From IMG/VR virus record IMGVR_UViG_3300009079_000037, positions 1 through 42,982 of that record: a stretch of DNA of 42,982 nt. One strand, 5' to 3'. Of this stretch, positions 1 through 7,365 are shown in pieces. The notes under the pieces are model-generated. The model saw only the letters and a list, made by a program, of their open reading frames with translations, searched no databases and was not told where the DNA came from. Numbering within the stretch: the stretch's first letter is position 1; the number at the start of each line of letters is the position of its first letter. The DNA comes from a virus. The translations under genes and the position numbers were made by a program.

Positions 1-208
1 CATCAAATCTTGTAATATCTTCTGTAGTTAATGAATGTCTCAAATAGCATCTCTCCATGCCATTATAACAGTTCTCTTGAAAAAATTGAATAGCATCATC
101 AATAAGATCATCAACTTGATCTACATCAACATTGATTTCTAATACTGGTGCTCCTAATTTTCTCAGACAGTAATTAGTAAACTCTGTCCTAGATGCTGGT
201 TGAGACAT
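1..208 (-). CDS. gp13: Neck protein gp13, N-terminal part (runs off the window)
   Basis: Only the first 69 codons are present; the gene continues beyond base 1. It begins MSQPASRTEFTNYCLRKLG and continues with a GAPVLEINVDVDQVDDLIDDA segment in two pieces around residues 19-39, a pattern I recognise from the N-terminus of T4-like cyanophage neck protein gp13. In T4, gp13 joins gp14 to close the head-tail connector after DNA packaging. Position supports this: in T4, gene 13 follows the fibre and fibritin genes, and here it follows the fibre block and the small tail-assembly gene. The ATG at 208 is the first start after the upstream stop, with a weak AGTAGG about 8 bases before it and a late-type CATAAATA further up. 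Uncertainty: only the N-terminus is visible, so gp13 rather than another connector protein rests on recall of the motif and on synteny. Confidence 0.72.
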   Translation of the reverse strand, partial: MSQPASRTEFTNYCLRKLGAPVLEINVDVDQVDDLIDDAIQFFQENCYNGMERCYLRHSLTTEDITRFD

Positions 209-229
209 CCTTACAACCTACTTTTTAAG

Positions 230-237
230 TATTTATG
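230..237 (-). promoter_or_regulatory. Late-type -10 element (CATAAATA) before gp13
   Basis: The minus strand reads CATAAATA 22 bases upstream of the gp13 ATG. It differs by one base from the T4 late promoter TATAAATA. Similar sites lie 20-40 bases before several other structural starts in the window, which makes chance less likely in spite of the A+T richness. Confidence 0.45.
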
Positions 238-244
238 TTAGTAA

Positions 245-793
245 TTATTCTGCTGGTAGAGGATCAATAAACATAAAGGTAGATCTCATGCTCCTCCTAT
301 ATTGTTCGTTCGTAGTAATATCTATCATCTCCGTAACTTCAGAAGGTGGTGTTGGAAATGTTAACGGAAATGTATCTCCATTTGGGAGATCTCTTAATGC
401 TTGTCTCCAATCTTTAAACTCTTGCGATAAACTAGTTTCACACTCGATACTTTTAATCACTAAAACATCAGACATTTCTAAAGATTCGTTTCTAATTTCT
501 CTCACTGAATCATATCTTAAGAGTTGTTGATTGGCATCAAAAGGAACTGTAATTGCATCCCATTCCGATTGAGATAATTGAACAACCCCTGCTTCTGTAG
601 GTTGATCTGTGATATCATAGTCGTCAGAAGCAGTACATAAAAAATAGGGAACAACACCATCATCCATTTCATGAAGGATAGTTATACCACCAAAATTTGG
701 TGTTTTATACTTATGTCTTTGTTCTGAAAATGTATCTACATCAACTGCTCCAATGCCTGTATCTACATGAGTTAAATGAATTTTAATATACAT
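245..793 (-). CDS. Putative tail-fibre assembly / tail assembly chaperone-like protein (182 aa)
   Basis: This 182-aa protein has no signal peptide or membrane segment. The middle and C-terminal part has the segment QEFKDWRQALRDLP (about residues 124-137) followed by a proline-rich FPLTFPTPPSEV. A Trp-x(2)-aLRdlP core followed by a P/F/P stretch is typical of phage tail fibre assembly or tail assembly chaperone domains (Phage_tail_APC and related families), which help distal fibres fold or attach and are normally encoded next to fibre genes. It sits directly after three C1q-like fibre proteins (4-base gap) and before gp13, which suits that role. The N-terminal 110 residues are not recognised. 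The family call rests on a short motif and is moderate; it could instead be a small virion protein. It is probably transcribed with the 418/208/213-aa genes. Confidence 0.5.
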   Translation of the reverse strand: MYIKIHLTHVDTGIGAVDVDTFSEQRHKYKTPNFGGITILHEMDDGVVPYFLCTASDDYDITDQPTEAGVVQLSQSEWDAITVPFDANQQLLRYDSVREIRNESLEMSDVLVIKSIECETSLSQEFKDWRQALRDLPNGDTFPLTFPTPPSEVTEMIDITTNEQYRRSMRSTFMFIDPLPAE

Positions 794-797
794 GGGT

Positions 798-1439
798 TTA
801 ATTTAATTTTAATGCAAAGAATGTAGAATTTGTCGTTAAGGTAAAAAGAGAACTAGATCCCCCACTTATACGTCTTCTTGACACTGCTAATTGATCATTG
901 GCAGATAAATCTAATATAATAGAACAGTTTGCTGAACTGTCATAATGATTATCACTATTAGAATTACCTCTAATGTAAGTGTGTCTAACTTCATTTCCAA
1001 TTACACTACCATTTACAGTAATTTCAAATCCGTATACAGTTCTTAATGTTGCAGTTGTTCCACTAAAATTTATATCAAGATTATATCCAACTAAGTACCT
1101 CCCATTAGTTGCTACTTGAATATGATTAGTTGTAACAGAACCAGAACCTAACGTAAAAGATACTTGATTATCTGTAGTAGTATTTAACCAACTAGTTAAT
1201 TGAGACGGAGTAGTGCTTGTTCCTAAAGATGTCTGTAAAAGATTTACTTTATAGCACTCTGTTGTTTCGTTGCTACCACCTCCACCAGATGTAGGATAAT
1301 CCTGCCAAGTTGGAGCACTACTAGTTCCATTGGAAGTTAAGTATTGACCATTAGATCCTTTTGATCCGTTTCCATCAATGATAGGACCTTGTAAAATTAA
1401 ATCATCGTTTATGATACTGTTTGGTTTTAATAATGCCAT
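798..1439 (-). CDS. C1q-like short tail-fibre protein, paralogue 3 (213 aa)
   Basis: This is the third of three tandem related genes. The N-terminus (MALLKPNSIINDDLILQG, then a G-S-x-G-x-x-G-Q-x-L-x-S-x-G-T block to about residue 45) matches those of the two genes upstream. The SNGTSSAPTWQD segment also occurs in the 603-codon fibre fragment at 7366-9177 as SNGTGSAPTWQD. After a glycine-serine linker (GGGGSNE), residues about 60-213 look like a C1q/TNF-type beta jelly roll: a YLVGYNLDINFSG strand, a charged RHTYIRG segment, then SANCSIILDLSANDQLAV. Such domains form trimers at the tips of phage fibres and baseplates and are likely receptor-binding. There is a 2-base gap to the previous gene, so all three are probably one transcript from the TATAAATA at 3359-3366. 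The fold is inferred from pattern only; the paralogy is directly visible. Confidence 0.62.
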   Translation of the reverse strand: MALLKPNSIINDDLILQGPIIDGNGSKGSNGQYLTSNGTSSAPTWQDYPTSGGGGSNETTECYKVNLLQTSLGTSTTPSQLTSWLNTTTDNQVSFTLGSGSVTTNHIQVATNGRYLVGYNLDINFSGTTATLRTVYGFEITVNGSVIGNEVRHTYIRGNSNSDNHYDSSANCSIILDLSANDQLAVSRRRISGGSSSLFTLTTNSTFFALKLN

Positions 1440-1441
1440 AA

Positions 1442-2068
1442 TTAGGTATATGATTTTACTTTAACTATTGAAATGGAACTTTTAGATGCATCCAAAACAA
1501 TATTGCTACTGGTTGCACTAGCATCTTTTTGGAATAAAATACTAATTTGTTTACCCGAATCTAATCTAAGTATGGATTGAAAATTGGCAGTAGATTCTCT
1601 ATGTTCCGATACTCGTCTGATATAAGTATGTCTACATGTATCTGAAATTCCGACTCCATCAATTGCCAACCTATTTTTTACTGTTGGTCGTCTTCCTGAA
1701 GTGCAAGAATAATATAAACTTACTGTAATTAAATAAAATCCATTAGATGGAACTGTTATTCTAGTTCCATTATTAGTCCAAGAAGCACTGTTAGTTGTAA
1801 ACACATTACTTGTGTTCATCCATGCTAATTCTGTTTCTGATGTCACAAATGGATCTGGGTCAGCGACACCTGTTCCATTGAACTGACAATAACTACTTAT
1901 TGGAGTAGTAGATCCTCCTCCACCAGCACCAGAAACAGATACCCATTTTGTAGTTCCTCCAGTACTAAGTAATACTTGACCCGAAGTTCCTGCTGAACCA
2001 GTGCTATCTAACAGAGGTCCATCTAGTTCCAGAGATCCATAAATTTTTGTTTCATTTAGATTTGCCAT
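1442..2068 (-). CDS. C1q-like short tail-fibre protein, paralogue 2 (208 aa)
   Basis: The N-terminus is MANLNETKIYGSLELDGPLL followed by DSTGSAGTSGQVLLSTGGT, the same attachment-like block as in its two neighbours. A GAGGGGS linker follows at about residue 50. The C-terminal 150 residues resemble a C1q-like jelly roll: ITVPSNGFYLITVSLYYS, then the shared CRHTYIRR motif, then STANFQSILRLDSGKQISI. The alignment with paralogue 3 around (R)HTYIR and S-A-N-x-(Q)SI-L-L is clear by eye. It lies 4 bases from the 418-aa gene and 2 bases from the 213-aa gene. A role as a trimeric receptor-binding or decoration protein is an inference from fold type and location. Confidence 0.62.
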   Translation of the reverse strand: MANLNETKIYGSLELDGPLLDSTGSAGTSGQVLLSTGGTTKWVSVSGAGGGGSTTPISSYCQFNGTGVADPDPFVTSETELAWMNTSNVFTTNSASWTNNGTRITVPSNGFYLITVSLYYSCTSGRRPTVKNRLAIDGVGISDTCRHTYIRRVSEHRESTANFQSILRLDSGKQISILFQKDASATSSNIVLDASKSSISIVKVKSYT

Positions 2069-2072
2069 GATT

Positions 2073-3329
2073 TTATTTTAATTGTATTATTTCAATAAAA
2101 CTAGAATCTTCTGTTAAGTTTGAATCAGCATCACTGTCATTTCTGCCTGTTGTGTGTTCTAACCATTGAACTGATACTAAATCTCCAGTGTTTAATTCCA
2201 TTAATGTAGATTGATTTGAACTAGTGCTCCCATGTCCACTAGTTGATCTTAGATACGAATGTGCTGCAACATATTCATTTGGAGTTCCATTGATTGCAAT
2301 TGCAACTTGAGGTCCTAATCGATCATTGGTGGTAGGATCAGTGGTCAATTCCCAATTTACATTTATTAAATACAGTCCGTCATTATAAACTTCAATCGTT
2401 GAAGTTGTTACTGTCCACGAACCACTAGAAAATACTGGTGTTGTATTTAGCCATGTTGGTGTAAAATATGTATCATTAGCATCAGTATTGTCTATACTAC
2501 TATTTGAACTAGTGTTACCAACACATTTTATATAAGGTAATGTTGCTGCAGCACTAACTGATGGAAGTTTTGGTCGTAGTGCTATTGTATATCCTTTGTG
2601 TCTATCTGATGAATTCCCAGTGAAAGCAGGTGGATCTTCCGATCCTGCTACAAATTGTTGTTTTCCTGATATAGCAATTGTATTACCACCAACATCCACA
2701 CCAGAAGTACCTTCATCCTCAAATATTTTTATACGCTCATAACCATCTGGTGGATTGATTTGTTCTGCTACATTATCATCATCTATGATACCAACAGAAA
2801 GAATTAAACATCCATCAGTAACAGTAGTAATTGAAGGAGAATTGGGCAATCCAGAAGATGCTGCATTTTGAACAGCATTTACATCAAATGGAGTCGAGGT
2901 ATCTACACCTCTAAATGCAACCAGAATATAGGTGGGATTATCACCGTCTAAACCTGATGCTGTTTCTGATGTTCCGGTAGCAATTTTATAAAATGCTGAA
3001 CTATTTGGATCGTCATCATTATCAGGTTGATTTCCTAATCCTGGAATTGCAGTCCATCCTCCAGATGGAGCATCTTGACTATCCTCATCCTCAGCTCCAA
3101 AAAATAAAACTAAGTCACCTACAGCAATATCGGAGATGGTAACTGAACTCGGATCCGCAGATGTTGTTTTATCTAGATTAACTATAGCAATACCTCCAAA
3201 ATCCCACACCGTTTCTGTTCCAGTAGATTTTAACAATCCACCAGAAAATCCACTAAAATTTTTGTTATCAATTAAAGATCCATTGAGTCTTAAGTTTCCA
3301 ACTGCCTTACTTGGTTTCAAATTTGCCAT
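2073..3329 (-). CDS. C1q-like tail-fibre protein with extra N-terminal insert domain, paralogue 1 (418 aa)
   Basis: Three parts can be seen. Residues 1-45 (MANLKPSKAVGNLRLNGSLI then FSGFSGGLLKSTGTETVW) match the N-termini of the two following genes. Residues about 65-250 form an insert (VGDLVLFFGAEDEDSQD, FYKIATGTSE, ILVAFRGVDTSTPFDV, LILSVGIIDDDNV, GYTIALRP) that is recognisably related to residues about 50-260 of the 1333-aa adhesin upstream (PGNLVFYVASCDSAESHDF, MFAVSGVDTL, LFSFGFLDDDIVAS). The C-terminal 150 residues repeat the C1q-like pattern, with AHSYLRSTSGHGSTSSNQ and LMELNTGDLVSVQW. The gene thus looks like a mosaic of the two neighbouring fibre types. A clean TATAAATA lies 30 bases upstream of the ATG, so it may begin a late transcript through the next genes. 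Receptor-binding is inferred. Confidence 0.62.
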   Translation of the reverse strand: MANLKPSKAVGNLRLNGSLIDNKNFSGFSGGLLKSTGTETVWDFGGIAIVNLDKTTSADPSSVTISDIAVGDLVLFFGAEDEDSQDAPSGGWTAIPGLGNQPDNDDDPNSSAFYKIATGTSETASGLDGDNPTYILVAFRGVDTSTPFDVNAVQNAASSGLPNSPSITTVTDGCLILSVGIIDDDNVAEQINPPDGYERIKIFEDEGTSGVDVGGNTIAISGKQQFVAGSEDPPAFTGNSSDRHKGYTIALRPKLPSVSAAATLPYIKCVGNTSSNSSIDNTDANDTYFTPTWLNTTPVFSSGSWTVTTSTIEVYNDGLYLINVNWELTTDPTTNDRLGPQVAIAINGTPNEYVAAHSYLRSTSGHGSTSSNQSTLMELNTGDLVSVQWLEHTTGRNDSDADSNLTEDSSFIEIIQLK

Positions 3330-3358
3330 AAATTAAAAATTATATTTCCAATTGTAGA

Positions 3359-3366
3359 TATTTATA
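3359..3366 (-). promoter_or_regulatory. Late-type promoter TATAAATA before the 418-aa fibre gene
   Basis: The minus strand reads TATAAATA, an exact match to the T4 late -10 element, 30 bases upstream of the ATG at 3329. It overlaps the last codons of the 1333-aa gene, so the C1q-like gene set can be expressed separately from the adhesin. Confidence 0.6.
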
Positions 3367-6300
3367 TTCCATATCTATCTTTATTTACATTAAAGTTTTG
3401 AGTAATTTCAGATACAGATAGTGCCTTGCCTGGATACACCCTAACAATTGAAATAAATCCAAGATACTCTCCACGATAAGTGCCAAATTTATCACATATA
3501 CCTATACCAAGTGTGCCGTTTGATTGACCAAGAGTTCTCATATTACTCATAGTAGCAACAGAAGTTTTATCGACATAAACTGTTCCTGATCCAGAGTTCA
3601 CAACTAATACATGCTGATGCCATACTTGAGTTGTTGGATTTGAACTGTAATCTACTTCTATTTCTGTACCAGAGGTATTTTTATAAACTATACTATTGTA
3701 TCCAAATAAGAGACCATTATCATTACCAGAACCACTATTCCAATCATCTTCGGCAGAGTTTGTCCAAAAATTTCCACCTGAAAATGGATTTGCCGCAGGT
3801 GCAGATGTGGAATCATAATAGTTCCATACCTCAATAGTATAAGTACCTCCTAAAGTAATTGCAGTATTAGGAAGAGATACATATCCTCCTATTGAATCAA
3901 ATCCTGGTCCATCTGTCCAATCAAACCAACCATTAGAATTATATACTACTTCAGAACTATTAGTTATAGTGCCATTATTACTTTCTCCACTTAGATCACT
4001 CCAAGTAGTTCCACTACCAGAATAAGAACTACTATTCAGTGCATCTAAATGTAATTCTAAGTTATCTGTAACTAATGTTGAAGCAGGTACATAATCTTCT
4101 GTGAATGGAGATAATAGTTTAACAACACTATTGTAAATATTTTTTATTTCTAAATCATTTAGAGCAACACTATAAACCATTACGTTGTCTATAACCCCAG
4201 TCAAGTATGCCTCAGACGTTTCATGTTCTGCTCCTCCAATTGAAACATTATTAGCACTACTTGTATTAATAGCAAGTGAAGGATTGTCTGTAGTTAGAGA
4301 TGTTATTTCTCTGCCATTAATCCAAATTTTAATATCAGCAACCGTACCAGAATCAGGACAGGTAATAGCAAACATATTTTTATATGTTAAATTGACGGAG
4401 TTAGTTGTTTCTACATATCCATTGCCAATTTCAACTCTAAATTTATTAGTTGAAGTTATTCTGCAAGTAAATCTTTGACCAGAAGAATCAGCACCATATG
4501 AAAATGGACGTGAATCAGTAGCAAGTGATACTGGTCTTACTGAAAATATAATTGTTCTTGCACTAGTTCCAGTTACTCCAGTATATGCATTACCAGATTC
4601 TCCATCAACAATACCAGCACTATCACCATAGAATGGTGCTGTCATATATTTTACACCATTATTACCATAACTACCCGCAGTAAGATTGGCAAATCCTCTT
4701 TGAATATATAACAGGGCATTAGCTTCTTGTTTAATACCACGAATTACAAGGTCCCATCCTATATCCGATTTATAAAAATCTTGATATGAAGAAATTACTT
4801 CTTTGCGATATAAATTAGATACAGTATTACCACCTGTTGGTGATATAGTGAGATCAGAATAAAAATTTGTGTCACTAGAAAGATCAGTATCCCATCCGTT
4901 AGTAGCACCACCATTACTTACATTGCCTAATGTATAATACAAATCACCTCTTACATGATTGATTATGGAAGATGCACCACCTCCGGTTATCACATCTTTA
5001 AATTTTATATTTTGACCAGGTAATAGTTTAGGTGTGAATTGAGTTTTAAAACCTTGATATGTTGATACTGGACCACCAGAACCAACCTGAAAATTAGAAC
5101 TACTACCTGATTGAGCAGCATATGGTAATGTTAAATCTCTACTATTTCCACTAATATCCTGCCAGTAATGACCCGAAGTAGAACCTCCCCATTCAAAATA
5201 TACCAATCCAGGTGATCCGGCAGCACCATTGTTGGATCCAGATGATAAACTACCACCTCCACCACCTCCACCAGCACCATAATTTCCACCAGCACCTCCG
5301 GATGTAGTAGAAGCATCAGATCCATCATCTCCATCCAATCCACCACCACCACCGGACGCTCCGTATCCAGCAGCACCACCAGAACCACCACTCGTAGGAC
5401 CATCAAACACTTTCCAATCACCTGAAGGCGAAAACTGTTCAGAAGGACTCGCTTGGGTTTTTTGTAAAACTATGGACTTAACTGCAGACGTAGGTAATGA
5501 CCCACTCGTCAAAGTAAGATTGCCATTTGCATCTGATGTAAATTGACCTGTGCCTAAATTAGTTCCTCCAGTTCCAGATACAGTGTATGGACTACTATCC
5601 AAAGAAGTGCCGGTAGAAATACTTGCTTGACCACTCCAAAAAGAACAATTTACTACTGTCCCAGATGTTAATACTGAAGCAGCAGAAATACCAACTTGAG
5701 ATTTAACATTATTAATACTAAATGTGGAATCTAATACTTCTGCAGTTGTTAATACAATAACTGCCCCAGCGGAAGAAGCACTGGTAGTAGTTCCAGCAGT
5801 TGGAACCTCCACATTCCTATTTTTAAATCCACCGCCACCGCCACCGCCGCCATTTGGGTCGTTTTGTCCAGATCCATTCTTGGTGCCGCCGCCACCGCCT
5901 CCTCCTCCAACAGATGATGAAGCACCAGCATTACCAGATCCACCAGCACCTCCATCAGCACCACCAAAGGAACCATCGGCACCAGCAGCACCACCTCCAC
6001 CTCCACCACCTACTGTAGCGGAAAAAACAAATCCAACACCACCACTACCTCCAGCACCACCATCTAACTGAACACTTGCATCTGCGCCAGATCCAGAAGG
6101 ATTAGTTCCAGTTCCACCACTACCACCACTATTTGATCCTTGATCACCTCCACTGCCACCACCACCTTCAATTAAAAGTGAACTAGATCTTAGTACTTGC
6201 GAATCTCCTCCATTACCACCACCAGCAGATCCTCCAGATCCAACTGTAACAGTTAATGATTCTCCTGCAGTAACTGGTAACGATGATATACACAGTCCAC

Positions 6301-7363
6301 CGCCGCCGCCGCCGCCGCCTGAATTTTGAGTAACAAAAGTTGCAGAATTATGACCACCACCACCTCCACCACCAAGTGCTACTACCTTCAATGAACTTAC
6401 ATTAGCAGGAACTGTAAATGTTCCACTTGAAGTAAATTCTTTATATCCTCCTGAAATTGCCGTAGTTATAGTTACATAATCTGACAATTCACTATTATAA
6501 TGAAGTTCTAAGTCGTTGGGTCGAATTGAATTAAAAACTTCTGTCTCGTCAATTAGTTTTCCAACTTCACTAGAACCATCACTATTTTGTCTTAATGGAG
6601 TGCCAATATAATAAAAACGCCTAGTTACATTAAGATCATCTCCACTTCCAGAAAATCCTTGAGATCTAAGAGTAGATCCATTATTTTTTACCTTAGAAAA
6701 TGCAACCATTAAAGTTGAACCAGACCCAGACGTTCCAGCATCTGCTGCTCCCACCAATATGTTATTGGAGAAATTTCCAGTGCCATACTCCAGAAAATTT
6801 TCAACACTAACACTACTGGCAACAATATCATCGTCTAAGAAACCAAAAGAAAACAAATAAGATCCTACTTTACTTCCATCTTCATCCCAAGCGCCTCCTG
6901 GCATACCAGTGGAACTAGATGTAGTGTCGCCTGTTGATTGTAGTGTGTCAACTCCAGAAACAGCAAACATAAATTGTGCTGTGGCACCACTTGGAAACGT
7001 CATGTTCTGTGCAGTCACAGAAGTTCCATCAGATATTTTAGTTGCTATAATATGACAAGGACCTTGACTAGAATTATAAATGGTTAATTCACTGAACCCT
7101 GTCGGAAGAGTGAAATCATGTGATTCTGCAGAATCACAACTGGCAACATAAAATACTAAATTTCCTGGATTAATGCCAGTTAAAGTTAATGGGTCTGTTT
7201 TTGTACTATTTGATATAGTATTAATTACAGAGACTTGTGGTTCTTTAAATTCATTTGAATATGCAGTTGCATCGGAAGAAATGCCAAATGATGATTTTGT
7301 ATTATCATCAAAGGTTGAAGTAGATAATACTCCATCTTTTGTTAGTCGGGCAACGTTTGACAT
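3362..7363 (-). CDS. Large glycine-rich adhesin / tail-fibre tip protein with two LamG-like domains (1333 aa)
   Basis: Domains in order: a beta-rich N-terminal region (about 50-260) shared with the 418-aa protein; a glycine-rich region (about 320-525) starting EFTSSGTFTVPANVSSLKVV and containing repeated runs of 7-9 glycines with short loops between them; a linker; a second glycine-rich block (about 660-710); then two concanavalin/LamG-like regions, about 920-1075 (TIIFSVRPVS ... IKIWINGREI ... NVSIGGAEHE ... IDNVMVYSVALND) and 1095-1330 (LELHLDALNSSSY ... TYTIEVWNYY ... VYVDKTSVATM ... ISIVRVYPGKALS). Polyglycine sandwiches are known from the receptor-binding adhesin gp38 of T-even-like phages, and LamG folds bind glycans, so host-surface binding is likely. 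The gene starts 2 bases after the preceding fibre frame. Glycine runs are partly encoded by long GGC tracts, which may vary in length. Confidence 0.7.
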   Translation of the reverse strand: MSNVARLTKDGVLSTSTFDDNTKSSFGISSDATAYSNEFKEPQVSVINTISNSTKTDPLTLTGINPGNLVFYVASCDSAESHDFTLPTGFSELTIYNSSQGPCHIIATKISDGTSVTAQNMTFPSGATAQFMFAVSGVDTLQSTGDTTSSSTGMPGGAWDEDGSKVGSYLFSFGFLDDDIVASSVSVENFLEYGTGNFSNNILVGAADAGTSGSGSTLMVAFSKVKNNGSTLRSQGFSGSGDDLNVTRRFYYIGTPLRQNSDGSSEVGKLIDETEVFNSIRPNDLELHYNSELSDYVTITTAISGGYKEFTSSGTFTVPANVSSLKVVALGGGGGGGHNSATFVTQNSGGGGGGGGLCISSLPVTAGESLTVTVGSGGSAGGGNGGDSQVLRSSSLLIEGGGGSGGDQGSNSGGSGGTGTNPSGSGADASVQLDGGAGGSGGVGFVFSATVGGGGGGGAAGADGSFGGADGGAGGSGNAGASSSVGGGGGGGGTKNGSGQNDPNGGGGGGGGFKNRNVEVPTAGTTTSASSAGAVIVLTTAEVLDSTFSINNVKSQVGISAASVLTSGTVVNCSFWSGQASISTGTSLDSSPYTVSGTGGTNLGTGQFTSDANGNLTLTSGSLPTSAVKSIVLQKTQASPSEQFSPSGDWKVFDGPTSGGSGGAAGYGASGGGGGLDGDDGSDASTTSGGAGGNYGAGGGGGGGSLSSGSNNGAAGSPGLVYFEWGGSTSGHYWQDISGNSRDLTLPYAAQSGSSSNFQVGSGGPVSTYQGFKTQFTPKLLPGQNIKFKDVITGGGASSIINHVRGDLYYTLGNVSNGGATNGWDTDLSSDTNFYSDLTISPTGGNTVSNLYRKEVISSYQDFYKSDIGWDLVIRGIKQEANALLYIQRGFANLTAGSYGNNGVKYMTAPFYGDSAGIVDGESGNAYTGVTGTSARTIIFSVRPVSLATDSRPFSYGADSSGQRFTCRITSTNKFRVEIGNGYVETTNSVNLTYKNMFAITCPDSGTVADIKIWINGREITSLTTDNPSLAINTSSANNVSIGGAEHETSEAYLTGVIDNVMVYSVALNDLEIKNIYNSVVKLLSPFTEDYVPASTLVTDNLELHLDALNSSSYSGSGTTWSDLSGESNNGTITNSSEVVYNSNGWFDWTDGPGFDSIGGYVSLPNTAITLGGTYTIEVWNYYDSTSAPAANPFSGGNFWTNSAEDDWNSGSGNDNGLLFGYNSIVYKNTSGTEIEVDYSSNPTTQVWHQHVLVVNSGSGTVYVDKTSVATMSNMRTLGQSNGTLGIGICDKFGTYRGEYLGFISIVRVYPGKALSVSEITQNFNVNKDRYGI
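6300..6319. repeat. (CCG)n microsatellite coding for a polyglycine run
   Basis: On the plus strand this is six CCG units plus CC, encoding consecutive glycines (GGC codons) in the 1333-aa adhesin on the minus strand. Related CCA/CCG tracts lie at about 5828-5850, 5885-5910 and 5995-6010. In an otherwise A+T-rich region these are striking. In-frame triplet tracts can expand or contract without breaking the frame. Confidence 0.75.
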
Positions 7364-7365
7364 AA

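Noticed and set aside
5724-6071. Plus-strand proline-rich open frame (115 codons)
   Set aside because: Proline runs are the mirror image of the glycine codons of the minus-strand adhesin; no start signal or family.
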